Positions 1 through 7,815 of a DNA stretch of 64,000 nucleotides are shown piece by piece. The notes beneath the pieces are model-generated. The model saw only the letters and a program-made list of their open reading frames with translations, was not told the DNA's origin and searched no databases. Every line of letters begins with the position of its first letter. Positions within the stretch are counted from its first letter, which is position 1. A program made the position numbers and the translations under genes. The DNA is from Xanthomonas sp. GPE 39 (GTDB taxonomy: Bacteria; Pseudomonadota; Gammaproteobacteria; Xanthomonadales; Xanthomonadaceae): contig NZ_JZHZ01000007.1 of the NCBI RefSeq assembly GCF_000963005.1, forward strand, positions 1,252,118 to 1,316,117. Direction: 5' to 3'.

Positions 1-5
1 AGCGA

Positions 6-791
6 TCAGAACGCTTCGGTGAGGGGTGTTTGCAGTCCGAATAACTGCCGTGCATTGCGTGTGGTCTGCGCGGCGATGGCGGTGGCTGGCTCGCCACGCA
101 GCGTGGCAATGGTGTCCAGCACCGTGCGCAACCGTGCCGGTTCGTTACGTTGGCCGCGGATCGATGCGTCGGGTTGGTCGGGTGCATCTGTTTCCAGTAG
201 TAACTGTTGCAGTGGCAGTTCGGCAGCCAGGCGCCGTAGTCGTTGTGCACGCGGGTAAGTGACTGGACCACCGAGGCCGATCAGAAAATCCAGCTCGCGC
301 AATTGCCGGGCTTGCTCGATGCTGCCAGCGAAACTGTGCACGACGCCACGCAGGCGTCCCACCTTGCGGATTGCCAGGATCACCGCGTCGACTGAGCGCC
401 GCGCATGCACGATCACGGGTAGGTCGAACGTGCGTGCCAGATGCAGTTGTGCGACGAAGTAGCGTTGTTGCTCGACGGGGTCAAGTCCGGTGACGAAGAA
501 ATCCAGCCCGCATTCGCCGATTGCGCAGGGGCGCTCGCGGGCGATCCAGTCGGCGAGTGTTTCCAGATGCGTGGGCCGATGTTGTGCCAGGAACAGCGGA
601 TGCAACCCATAGGCAGGATGCAGCCCTGGCGTTGTCGCGCACACCGCACGCAGTGTGGGCCAGCAGGCCGCAGTCACCGCCGGCACGATCTGTGCGACGA
701 CGCCAGCGTCCTGTGCGCGGGCGATCACTGCGGCGCGGTCGTGATCGAAGGCGTCCGCGTCCAGATGACAGTGGCTGTCGATCAATTCCAT
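6..791 (-). CDS. TatD family metal-dependent hydrolase (DNase-like)
   Basis: This 261-residue protein is a complete amidohydrolase-fold TatD family member. The N-terminal metal ligands are visible as SHCH at residues 6-9, followed by GECGLDF near residue 91 (metal-bridging Glu), VHARR near 127, GVVHSF near 149 and the terminal LETDAPD block. TatD enzymes are Mg-dependent 3'-5' exonucleases or deoxyribonucleases acting in the cytoplasm in DNA repair and turnover. The gene ends at the very edge of the window, so its downstream neighbour is not visible. It resembles YjjV and YcfH as much as TatD itself, so I give no symbol. Family assignment is secure; the substrate is inferred from the family. 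Confidence 0.93.
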   Translation of the reverse strand: MELIDSHCHLDADAFDHDRAAVIARAQDAGVVAQIVPAVTAACWPTLRAVCATTPGLHPAYGLHPLFLAQHRPTHLETLADWIARERPCAIGECGLDFFVTGLDPVEQQRYFVAQLHLARTFDLPVIVHARRSVDAVILAIRKVGRLRGVVHSFAGSIEQARQLRELDFLIGLGGPVTYPRAQRLRRLAAELPLQQLLLETDAPDQPDASIRGQRNEPARLRTVLDTIATLRGEPATAIAAQTTRNARQLFGLQTPLTEAF

Positions 792-1195
792 CGGCGCTCA
801 ATCGTGCAGATGAGGCGTGCTGAAGAGCGGTGATCCAGGTGCGAGGGGAGCAGTGTCCAGCGCGAACACGCGCGATTTGCTGAACGGTGCCGGCCCAGGC
901 GGTGACTGCCGGAGGCGAGTCCGTCGGTGGCCATTCGCAAACCCTTCCGGTCGCGCAATTTCTCGGCCCGGCGCGGCAGCGCCAGCATGATCGAATGGGG
1001 CATGGAGGGTTCTCCGACCAGTGGGTGGAAACGCTAACACGCCCGTCATGGCGGCGTTTTTATCGTGCTCGCCGACGACGGCAGAGTCGATTGCTGAATA
1101 TCGCTGAATAGGGAGCGGATTGGTTCAGCTTCAGCATGGTAATCACAGCACCGTAGACAACGCGGCCAGCCCGCAAAACAGACAGGAGAGAGACG
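792..1195. other. 404-base gap between divergent tatD-like and glycine-zipper genes
   Basis: The gap separates the minus-strand TatD gene from the plus-strand glycine-zipper gene, so it should carry two divergent promoters. Short open frames occur on both strands but none has a recognisable protein, a good ribosome site or plausible composition. A weak hairpin followed by five T residues lies near 1039-1061, without an upstream plus-strand gene to terminate. I see nothing else that I can support. Confidence 0.5.
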
Positions 1196-2014
1196 ATGAA
1201 GACCACGACGACAACCATTCTGGTCGCGGCTGGCGCATTGCTGGTCGGTGGTGCCGCGACGGCGGCGTTCATGAACAACCACAACAGGTCTGACGATTAC
1301 TCCGGCAGCGCTGATGTGCGTCCGTCGCTGGACGGCAGCCGCGGCGATAGTGCGCTCGGCAACGGTGTCGGCGGCAGGCTGGAGTACGCCGATGTGGTGC
1401 GGGTGGATCCGATCACCCAGCAGCAGCCGCACTATGCCGATGTGATCGGCGTCCAGCCGCTGCGCGAGATCGCCACCACCGACGTGCCGCGCCAGGTGTG
1501 TCACGACGTGGTGGTGCAGGAGCGCCTGCCGCGGCGCGACGTCAACAACATCGGCGGTACCGTGCTCGGCGCGGTGGTCGGCGGTTTGGTAGGTAATCAG
1601 ATTGGTCATGGCGGCGGGCGCAGGGTCGCGACGGCGGCCGGCGCGGTTGCTGGTGGCTACATCGGCAATCGCATCGAGGAGAATCACGTCGGTGGCCGCG
1701 TGGTGGATCGTGATGTGCGCCGTTGCCACACCGAGAATGGCCTCGCCGAGTCTTCCCGCATCACCGGCTACGACGTGACCTATCGCAACGACGACGGCAC
1801 CACCGGCACGATGCGCATGGACACCCGGCCGGGCAGCCGCATTGAATTGGGTAGCCAGGACGTGGTCAAGGGCTACGACGTGACTTACCGCTACGACGGT
1901 CTGGAAAAGACCGTGCGCATGGACCAAAAGCCCAATAGTGATCGCCTGCCGGTGCTCGATGGGCGGTTGGTGACGCAGACGGCCTCGGCTGTTGACACCA
2001 TCAGCCAGCGCTGA
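1196..2014 (+). CDS. Glycine-zipper 2TM-domain exported/membrane protein
   Basis: The 272-residue product starts with a hydrophobic segment (about residues 7-25, rich in Ala/Gly) that is a signal peptide or membrane anchor. The centre (about residues 120-160) has the small-residue pattern GAVVGGLVGNQIGHGGGRR followed by a second GAVAGGYIGNRI helix, the classic glycine-zipper 2TM hairpin. The flanking region has repeated GYDVTYR blocks (two copies, about residues 193 and 230) suggesting duplicated beta elements. The ATG has a good ribosome site (aggagag, 1182-1188). Such proteins sit in the cell envelope, but the precise role is unknown. A perfect inverted repeat follows the gene. Identity as a domain family is firm; function is not known. 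Confidence 0.85.
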   Translation: MKTTTTTILVAAGALLVGGAATAAFMNNHNRSDDYSGSADVRPSLDGSRGDSALGNGVGGRLEYADVVRVDPITQQQPHYADVIGVQPLREIATTDVPRQVCHDVVVQERLPRRDVNNIGGTVLGAVVGGLVGNQIGHGGGRRVATAAGAVAGGYIGNRIEENHVGGRVVDRDVRRCHTENGLAESSRITGYDVTYRNDDGTTGTMRMDTRPGSRIELGSQDVVKGYDVTYRYDGLEKTVRMDQKPNSDRLPVLDGRLVTQTASAVDTISQR

Positions 2015-2036
2015 TTCGGCAGCGAAGGTTCCCGAC

Positions 2037-2062
2037 GAAGGCCGGCGCATGCGCCGGCCTTC
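2037..2062. repeat. 26-base perfect palindrome after the glycine-zipper gene
   Basis: The 13-base half GAAGGCCGGCGCA is followed at once by its exact reverse complement, giving a fully self-complementary 26-mer starting 23 bases after the upstream stop codon. As RNA it folds into a very stable hairpin. There is no T tract, so it is either a non-canonical terminator, an mRNA 3'-end stabiliser or a protein-binding palindrome. Confidence 0.75.
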
Positions 2063-2284
2063 GCGTGTGTGGGCCTGCATGATGGAGGTGCGCATCGACG
2101 ATGCGCGGCCCGCGTGTTCCTGCATGGGTTTGGTGGACCTTGCAGCGTCTGCATCCACGCATTGCGCACGCGTGTGTCGCCGAAACCGCGCATGAGGGCC
2201 GCAAGGCCACTTGCCCGCTCGGCCTGGGTCGGCTCGAATGGGGAAACCGTTGCCGCGCAACGGTTCTTGCAGGTTCTCAACGGG

Positions 2285-2293
2285 TTGTCCACA
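2285..2293 (+). promoter_or_regulatory. DnaA-box-like 9-mer upstream of dnaB
   Basis: TTGTCCACA differs at one position from the consensus DnaA box TTATCCACA. It lies 105 bases before the dnaB start. A single imperfect 9-mer can occur by chance, so a role in DnaA control of dnaB is only a suggestion. Confidence 0.25.
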
Positions 2294-2397
2294 GATTTGT
2301 CCCTGGCTGGTTGCGACACCGTCGATTAGCATCTGCGGTCGGGCTGCGGTGAGAGGCTGCGCCCGCCGACCGCGTCCCCAGAGAGAACCCCCTGCCC

Positions 2398-3816
2398 ATG
2401 TCAGCACGTCCCGGCTACCGCGGCGATCGCAAAAGCGAGCGTGGCGAACGCAGCGAGCCGCGTCTGGATCAACTGCGCGTGCCGCCGCATTCGATCGAGG
2501 CCGAGCAGGCCGTGCTCGGTGGCCTGATGCTGGCGCCGGAGGCCTACGACCGGATCAACGACCAGCTTACCGACAAGGATTTCTACCGGCGCGACCACCA
2601 GTTGATTTACCGCGCGATCCGCGAACTCGCCGAAAAGGACCGTCCGTTCGACGCGGTCACCCTGGGCGAGTGGTTCGAGTCGCAGGGCAAGCTGGAGACG
2701 GTCGGCGATGGCGCTTACCTGATCGAGTTGGCCAGCACCACGCCTTCGGCCGCCAACATCGGTGCCTATGCCGAAATCGTGCGCGACAAGGCGGTGTTGC
2801 GGCAATTGATCGAAGTTGGCACGGCCATCGTCAACGACGGTTTTCAGCCGGAGGGCCGCGAGAGCGCGGAGTTGCTGGCGTCGGCGGAGAAGGCGGTGTT
2901 CCAGATCGCCGAGGCCGGTGCACGCGGGCGTCGCGATTTCGTCGCCATGCCCGGCGCGTTGAAAGACGCGTTCGAGGAATTGCGCAGCCGCTTTGAGAGC
3001 GGCGGCAACATCACCGGCTTGCCGACTGGTTATAGCGATTTCGACGCGATGACCGCTGGCCTGCAGCCGACCGACTTGATCATCCTCGCCGCGCGTCCGG
3101 CGATGGGTAAGACCACCTTGGCGTTGAACATCGCCGAGTACGCGGCGATCAAGTCGAAGAAAGCGGTGGCGGTGTTTTCGATGGAAATGTCCGCCTCGCA
3201 GCTTGCGATGCGCCTGATCTCCTCCAATGGCCGGATCAACGCCCAGCGTCTGCGCACCGGCCAGCTTGAGGATGAGGACTGGGCCCGCGTCACTGGCGCG
3301 ATCAAAATGCTCAAGGAAACCAAGATCTTCATCGACGATACCCCGGGCGTGTCGCCGGAGGTGTTGCGTTCCAAGGCGCGCCGGCTCAAGCGCGAACACG
3401 ATCTGGGTCTGATCGTGATCGATTATCTGCAGTTGATGTCGGTTCCCGGCAACAGCGAGAACCGCGCCACCGAGATTTCGGAAATTTCGCGTTCGCTCAA
3501 GGGCCTGGCCAAGGAATTGGGCGTGCCGGTGATCGCGTTGTCGCAGCTCAATCGTTCGTTGGAGACGCGCACCGACAAGCGCCCGGTGATGGCGGACCTG
3601 CGCGAATCCGGCGCTATCGAGCAGGACGCGGACATGATCGTGTTCATCTACCGCGACGACTACTACAACAAGGAAAACTCCCCGGACAAGGGCTTGGCCG
3701 AGATCATCATCGGCAAGCATCGTGGTGGCCCGACCGGGTCGTGCAAGCTCAAGTTCTTCGGCGAATACACCCGCTTCGACAATCTCGCGCACGATTCGAT
3801 CGGCTCCTTCGAATAG
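2398..3816 (+). CDS. dnaB: Replicative DNA helicase DnaB
   Basis: The 472-residue protein is a full-length replicative helicase. An N-terminal hairpin domain (from LRVPPHSIEAEQAVLGGLM at about residue 26) is followed by a linker and the RecA-like ATPase domain, which contains Walker A at residues 232-240 (ARPAMGKTT) and Walker B around LIVIDYLQLM near residue 340. The terminal EIIIGKHRGGPTG block is the conserved DnaB H4 region. DnaB is the hexameric 5'-3' helicase that unwinds the replication fork and interacts with DnaG and DnaC/DciA-type loaders. No loader gene is adjacent. The N-terminal 20 residues are charged and low in complexity, so the exact start is slightly uncertain, although the upstream gagagaacc supports this ATG. 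Confidence 0.98.
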   Translation: MSARPGYRGDRKSERGERSEPRLDQLRVPPHSIEAEQAVLGGLMLAPEAYDRINDQLTDKDFYRRDHQLIYRAIRELAEKDRPFDAVTLGEWFESQGKLETVGDGAYLIELASTTPSAANIGAYAEIVRDKAVLRQLIEVGTAIVNDGFQPEGRESAELLASAEKAVFQIAEAGARGRRDFVAMPGALKDAFEELRSRFESGGNITGLPTGYSDFDAMTAGLQPTDLIILAARPAMGKTTLALNIAEYAAIKSKKAVAVFSMEMSASQLAMRLISSNGRINAQRLRTGQLEDEDWARVTGAIKMLKETKIFIDDTPGVSPEVLRSKARRLKREHDLGLIVIDYLQLMSVPGNSENRATEISEISRSLKGLAKELGVPVIALSQLNRSLETRTDKRPVMADLRESGAIEQDADMIVFIYRDDYYNKENSPDKGLAEIIIGKHRGGPTGSCKLKFFGEYTRFDNLAHDSIGSFE

Positions 3817-3976
3817 GTGCGCGCCGCGCGAGGCCGCATCTGCGCCATTGCCGATACGGCAGGCGTTGCCTTGCCAGAGAGTCGTGCTTGAGTGCCGATG
3901 TGGTTCTGCCGGCACTCACCTGGCCGATGCGATCAATCCGTATCATGGCGCCTCTTTCGCTGCCGACTGCATGTGC

Positions 3977-5398
3977 ATGAGTTACGCCATCGTCTGGTTC
4001 CGGCGCGATCTGCGCCTGCACGACCAGCCTGCGCTGCAGGCCGCCCTCGCGGCGGGCCATCTCCCCGTGCCGGTATACCTGCACAGTCCCGAGGACGAAG
4101 GCGAGTGGGCGGCCGGGGCCGCGTCGTGTGCTTGGCTACAGCGCTCGCTGGCTGCGTTGGATGCGCAATTGCGCGCCCGCGGTTCGCGCCTGATCCTGCG
4201 CCAGGGGCCGGCCGAGCACGCGCTGCGCCAGGTGATCGCCGAATGCGGGGCGGTCGCGGTGTACTGGAATCGTCGTTACGAGCCGGCCACGCAGCCGCGC
4301 GATGCCCGGCTCAAGCACGACCTGCGCGCGCTTGGATTGGAGGTGCATAGCCACAATGGCGCGTTGTTGTTCGAGCCGTGGCAGTTGGCGACCCAGCAAG
4401 GTGGACCGTACAAGGTGTTCACCCCGTTCTGGCGCAGTGCGCTGAGTCGCTTGCAGGTACCAGCGCCGATGCCCGCGCCAGCCACGTTGCCGGCACCGCC
4501 GCAGGCACTGCACAGCGTGGCGCTGGATGCGCTCGGCCTGGCCCCTGCGCACGATTGGGATCGTGGGTTCTGGGAGTGCTGGCAGCCGGGCGAACAAGGC
4601 GCGCACGAGGCCCTGGACGTATTTGTCGATGGCGCACTACGCGATTACCTCGCCGGTCGCGATCGGCCCGATCAGGTCGGCACGTCGCGTTTGTCGCCGC
4701 ACCTGCATTTCGGTGAAATCGCCCCGTGGCGGATCGTCGCCGCTCTGCAGCAGCAACGTCGCGCCGCCACCGCCACGGCGATCGATGGTTATATCCGTCA
4801 ACTTGGCTGGCGCGATTTCGCCTATCACTTGCTGCACCATTTTCCGCATACGCCCGAGCGCAACCTCAATCCGCGCTTCGAGCGTTTCCGCTGGGCGACC
4901 CCGGATCCGGCGCAGTTGCAGGCATGGCAACGCGGATGCAGCGGCGTGCCGATTGTCGATGCCGGCCTGCGTGAGTTGTGGCACACCGGCTGGATGCACA
5001 ATCGCGTGCGCATGATTGTCGCCAGTTATCTGTGCAAGCACCTGCGCGTGCACTGGTCCGAGGGTGCGCGTTGGTTCTGGGACACGCTGGTCGATGCCGA
5101 TCTGGCCAGCAACACGTTGGGCTGGCAATGGGTGGCGGGGACAGGTGCCGATGCCGCGCCGTATTTCCGCGTGTTCAATCCGGTGACGCAGGCGCAGAAA
5201 TTCGATCCGCAGGCGACGTACATCGCGCGCTGGGTGCCGGAGTTGGCGGGGCTGCCGCCGGCTGATCGCTTCGCGCCGTGGTTGGTGCCGCAGCGTTTGG
5301 CTCATGTTGCGCCGCACTATCCGCGTCAGCCGATTGTCGATCTGGCCGCTGGCCGCGATGCGGCATTGGCCGCCTACCGTGAAACCGTCGCTGGCTGA
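3977..5398 (+). CDS. phrB: Deoxyribodipyrimidine photolyase
   Basis: The 473-residue product is a class I CPD photolyase. The N-terminal alpha/beta antenna domain begins at once with YAIVWFRRDLRLHDQPAL, and the C-terminal FAD domain shows GTSRLSPHLHFGEI, IRQLGWRDFAYH, MHNRVRMIVASYLCKHL and WQWVAGTGADAAPYFRVFNP, the flavin and DNA-contact blocks. It repairs UV-induced pyrimidine dimers with blue light in the cytoplasm. The reading frame stays open for about 250 bases upstream, but homology begins at the ATG at 3977; a second ATG two codons earlier (3971) is an alternative. A TATCAT sequence at 3941-3946 is a possible -10. The gene is about 160 bases downstream of dnaB on the same strand. Confidence 0.97.
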   Translation: MSYAIVWFRRDLRLHDQPALQAALAAGHLPVPVYLHSPEDEGEWAAGAASCAWLQRSLAALDAQLRARGSRLILRQGPAEHALRQVIAECGAVAVYWNRRYEPATQPRDARLKHDLRALGLEVHSHNGALLFEPWQLATQQGGPYKVFTPFWRSALSRLQVPAPMPAPATLPAPPQALHSVALDALGLAPAHDWDRGFWECWQPGEQGAHEALDVFVDGALRDYLAGRDRPDQVGTSRLSPHLHFGEIAPWRIVAALQQQRRAATATAIDGYIRQLGWRDFAYHLLHHFPHTPERNLNPRFERFRWATPDPAQLQAWQRGCSGVPIVDAGLRELWHTGWMHNRVRMIVASYLCKHLRVHWSEGARWFWDTLVDADLASNTLGWQWVAGTGADAAPYFRVFNPVTQAQKFDPQATYIARWVPELAGLPPADRFAPWLVPQRLAHVAPHYPRQPIVDLAAGRDAALAAYRETVAG

Positions 5399-5492
5399 GC
5401 CGCCAGCGCAGCACGCTGCACGCGAGCGGCACGAACGCGATTGACGCCCTTTGCCGGGCCATGATTCACTCCGACTCCGCATAGGAGCCCGC

Positions 5493-6950
5493 ATGGCCAC
5501 CAGCAGATCAGCTCGCCTTAAGTCGCAGCGCGAACCGATGTCGCGCGTGGATACCGCCTGGTTGCGGATGGATCGGCCAACCAATCCGATGATGATCACC
5601 GGCGTGCTGATGTTGGACGAGCCATTGACGTTAGACCGGCTCAAACAACTGGTGCGCAAACGTTTTCTGGCGTTTGCGCGTTTTATGCAAAAGCCGGTGG
5701 AGACCACCACCGGCGCCTATTGGCAACGCGACGACGATTTCGACCTGGACTGGCATGTGCGTCTGTCGGCATTGCCGGGGCGAGGGCAGAAAAAAGCGCT
5801 GGAGCGTTTTGTCGGGCAGATGGCGTCTACACCCTTGGACAAAACCAAGCCGCTGTGGCAGTTCCATTTGATCGAACGTTACGAAGGCGGTTCGGCGCTG
5901 GTGGTGCGTATCCACCACTGCTATGCCGACGGCATTGCGTTGGTGCAGGTGCTGTTGTCGTTGACCGATACGCAGCGTGTGCCGGAGCCATCGGCGCAGC
6001 TTGGTCGTGCCTGGCTCAAAGACGACGGCAAGGACGTCGTGCGCCGGGTCGGTGCGATGGATCGTTATCTCAGGCTCGGCGGGCGCATGCTCGATAAAGG
6101 CCGTGCAATGGCGCAGGATCCCAACCTGCCGACCATACTGGCGCGCGAAGGCGGGTTGATCGGCCGCGAACTGGTCAACGCGCTGCTGTTGTCCGACGAT
6201 CCGCCGACGTTGCTGCGGGGTCGTCTGGGCGTGAGCAAGCGTGTGGCCTGGGCCGCGCCGTTGGACCTGAGCGAAGTGAAGGCGGTGGGCCGCGCTTGCG
6301 ATTGCACGGTCAACGACGTGCTGATGGCGACCATGGCCGGTGCGTTGCGCGACTATATGCTCGAACGCGGCGAGCGCTTGGAGGGAGTGACGCTACGCGC
6401 CACGGTGCCGGTCAATCTGCGTCCGCTGGAACACGCGCGCAAACTCGGCAACCATTTCGGCCTGGTGTTTTTGGATTTGCCGGTGGGCCAAGCCAATCCG
6501 GTGCGGCGACTGCAGTGCGTCGCCGCGTCGATGCAACAACTCAAGCAGTCGCGGCAAGCGATGGTGGTGTTCGGATTGCTGGCCGCAGTGGGCATGGCAC
6601 CAGCGGGGTTGCAGTCTGCGGCGCTGGACTTGTTCAGTCGCAAAGCGACCACGGTGGCAACCAACGTGCCGGGACCGCAGCAACCGCTCTATCTGGCGGG
6701 GAGTCGGGTGCGCGAGATGATGTTCTGGGTGCCGCAGACCGGCTCGATTGGTGTTGGCGTGTCGATCATGAGCTACAACCATCGCGTGCATTTCGGCCTG
6801 ATCGGCGATGCGCGGCTGATTCCCGATCCGGATGCGGTGATGCGGCGCGTGGCGGCCGAGTTCGAAAAACTGCTGTACCTGGCGCTGATGGGTAACTGGG
6901 AGCATCCCTTGCGTGCAGTGGATGCGGAAGGCCTGCTGCCGCTTCCCTGA
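5493..6950 (+). CDS. WS/DGAT family O-acyltransferase (wax ester synthase/diacylglycerol acyltransferase type)
   Basis: The 485-residue protein has the catalytic HHxxxDG motif at residues 141-147 (HHCYADG), preceded by the KPLWQFHLIE block, and the C-terminal DUF1298-type segment with TVPVNLRP, GNHFGLVFLDLP and ATNVPGP. Enzymes of this family transfer acyl groups from acyl-CoA to fatty alcohols or diacylglycerol and underlie wax ester or triacylglycerol storage, mostly in actinobacteria and Acinetobacter/Marinobacter-type proteobacteria. Length matches the family (about 450-500). The start is fixed by a strong ribosome site (taggagcc, 5482-5489). No fatty acyl reductase or lipid gene is adjacent, so the acceptor is unknown; some relatives act on other alcohols. 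Confidence 0.9.
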   Translation: MATSRSARLKSQREPMSRVDTAWLRMDRPTNPMMITGVLMLDEPLTLDRLKQLVRKRFLAFARFMQKPVETTTGAYWQRDDDFDLDWHVRLSALPGRGQKKALERFVGQMASTPLDKTKPLWQFHLIERYEGGSALVVRIHHCYADGIALVQVLLSLTDTQRVPEPSAQLGRAWLKDDGKDVVRRVGAMDRYLRLGGRMLDKGRAMAQDPNLPTILAREGGLIGRELVNALLLSDDPPTLLRGRLGVSKRVAWAAPLDLSEVKAVGRACDCTVNDVLMATMAGALRDYMLERGERLEGVTLRATVPVNLRPLEHARKLGNHFGLVFLDLPVGQANPVRRLQCVAASMQQLKQSRQAMVVFGLLAAVGMAPAGLQSAALDLFSRKATTVATNVPGPQQPLYLAGSRVREMMFWVPQTGSIGVGVSIMSYNHRVHFGLIGDARLIPDPDAVMRRVAAEFEKLLYLALMGNWEHPLRAVDAEGLLPLP

Positions 6951-7043
6951 ACCGTGCGTATTCCACGCATGGTCCTGTTCATCCGCATCGTGTGCAGGAC
7001 TGTTTAAGCTGATCCCCTCCATCAAGGTTCGGTAGAAATCACG

Positions 7044-7739
7044 ATGAAAGCGATTGCTCTTTCAAGTTTGTCCGTTGCGCTGATCGGTGCGCTGCTGCTG
7101 TCTTCCTGCGCCACGGGTGGATCGTATGTGCAACGCGATCAAAATGGTCAACCCACCGAGCAAGAGAACCGTACCGGACGCGGTGCGTTGATCGGAACCG
7201 CAGTGGGGGTGGTCGCCGGTCTGCTCAGTGGCAGTAGTGCCACCGAACGTCGCCAGCACGCGATGATTGGCGCCGGTATCGGTGCGCTGAGCGGCGCGGC
7301 GATCGGCAATTATCAGGACCGTCAGGAACGCGCGCTACGCGAACGCACCGCCAACACCGGCATCGACGTGCATCGCGACGGCGACAACATCACTTTGAAC
7401 CTTCCCGACGGCATCACGTTCGATTTCAATCAGTCCACGCTCAAGCCGCAGTTTTATTCCGCGCTCAACGGCGTGGCGAAGACGCTGAGCGAGTACAACC
7501 AGACCATGATCGAAGTGGTTGGTCATACCGACAGCATCGGCAGCGATGCGGTCAATCAGCGTCTGTCCGAACAGCGTGCGTCCTCGGTGGCGGCCTACCT
7601 GAGCGCGCAGGGTGTGCAGCCCGAGCGTATCCAGACGTTGGGGGCCGGCAAGAAGTATCCGATTGCCGACAACAGCACCGAGGCCGGGCGTGCGCAGAAT
7701 CGTCGTGTGGAGATTCGTGTGGTGCCGCTGCGTTCTTGA
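7044..7739 (+). CDS. OmpA-family lipoprotein with glycine zipper (YiaD-like)
   Basis: The 231-residue product carries a lipoprotein signal peptide with the lipobox LLSSC (Cys22). A glycine-zipper stretch follows at about residues 50-90 (GALIGTAVGVVAGLLSG, then GAGIGALSGAAIGNYQD). The C-terminal half is a complete OmpA-like peptidoglycan-binding domain, with VVGHTDSIGSDAVNQRLSEQ and AQNRRVEIRV as hallmark segments. It should sit in the outer membrane with its C-terminal domain holding peptidoglycan in the periplasm. It shares the zipper theme with the protein at 1196-2014, but the rest is unrelated. Two hairpins follow the stop codon, between this gene and the convergent diguanylate cyclase. 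Confidence 0.92.
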   Translation: MKAIALSSLSVALIGALLLSSCATGGSYVQRDQNGQPTEQENRTGRGALIGTAVGVVAGLLSGSSATERRQHAMIGAGIGALSGAAIGNYQDRQERALRERTANTGIDVHRDGDNITLNLPDGITFDFNQSTLKPQFYSALNGVAKTLSEYNQTMIEVVGHTDSIGSDAVNQRLSEQRASSVAAYLSAQGVQPERIQTLGAGKKYPIADNSTEAGRAQNRRVEIRVVPLRS

Positions 7740-7740
7740 T

Positions 7741-7777
7741 GCATCGGAACCGATGCGGAGTGCGGACAATGTCCGCA
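7741..7777. terminator. Pair of hairpins between convergent genes
   Basis: GCATCGGAACCGATGC (7741-7756) and TGCGGACAATGTCCGCA (7761-7777) are two back-to-back inverted repeats lying between the convergent OmpA-like and GGDEF genes. Neither is followed by a clear T tract, so they are candidate bidirectional terminators or 3'-end stabilisers rather than textbook intrinsic terminators. Confidence 0.5.
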
Positions 7778-7815
7778 TCCGTTCGGCGGCAAGACGGCGG
7801 CGTCGGTCGCCGCGT

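Larger units (their letters stand above)
2015..2397. other. 383-base region upstream of dnaB
   Basis: The region holds a perfect palindrome directly after the glycine-zipper gene and a single DnaA-box-like 9-mer nearer dnaB, both listed separately. No open frame in it has recognisable content. The dnaB promoter must lie in the right half, but no convincing -35/-10 pair is evident by eye. Confidence 0.5.

Noticed and set aside
1038..1062. Weak hairpin plus T tract near the divergent promoters
   Set aside because: The stem is only about five pairs and there is no plus-strand gene upstream to terminate.
1046..2407. Long open frame (453 codons) on the minus strand opposite the glycine-zipper gene
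   Set aside because: It mirrors the plus-strand gene through the high-G+C third codon positions, has His/Arg/Ala-rich random composition and no recognisable domain.
2401..3915. 504-codon minus-strand frame opposite dnaB
   Set aside because: It is the antisense shadow of dnaB, which has full motif support on the plus strand.
3722..3976. Upstream extension of the photolyase frame
   Set aside because: It overlaps the end of dnaB and precedes the first conserved photolyase residues; the ATG at 3977 gives the family N-terminus.
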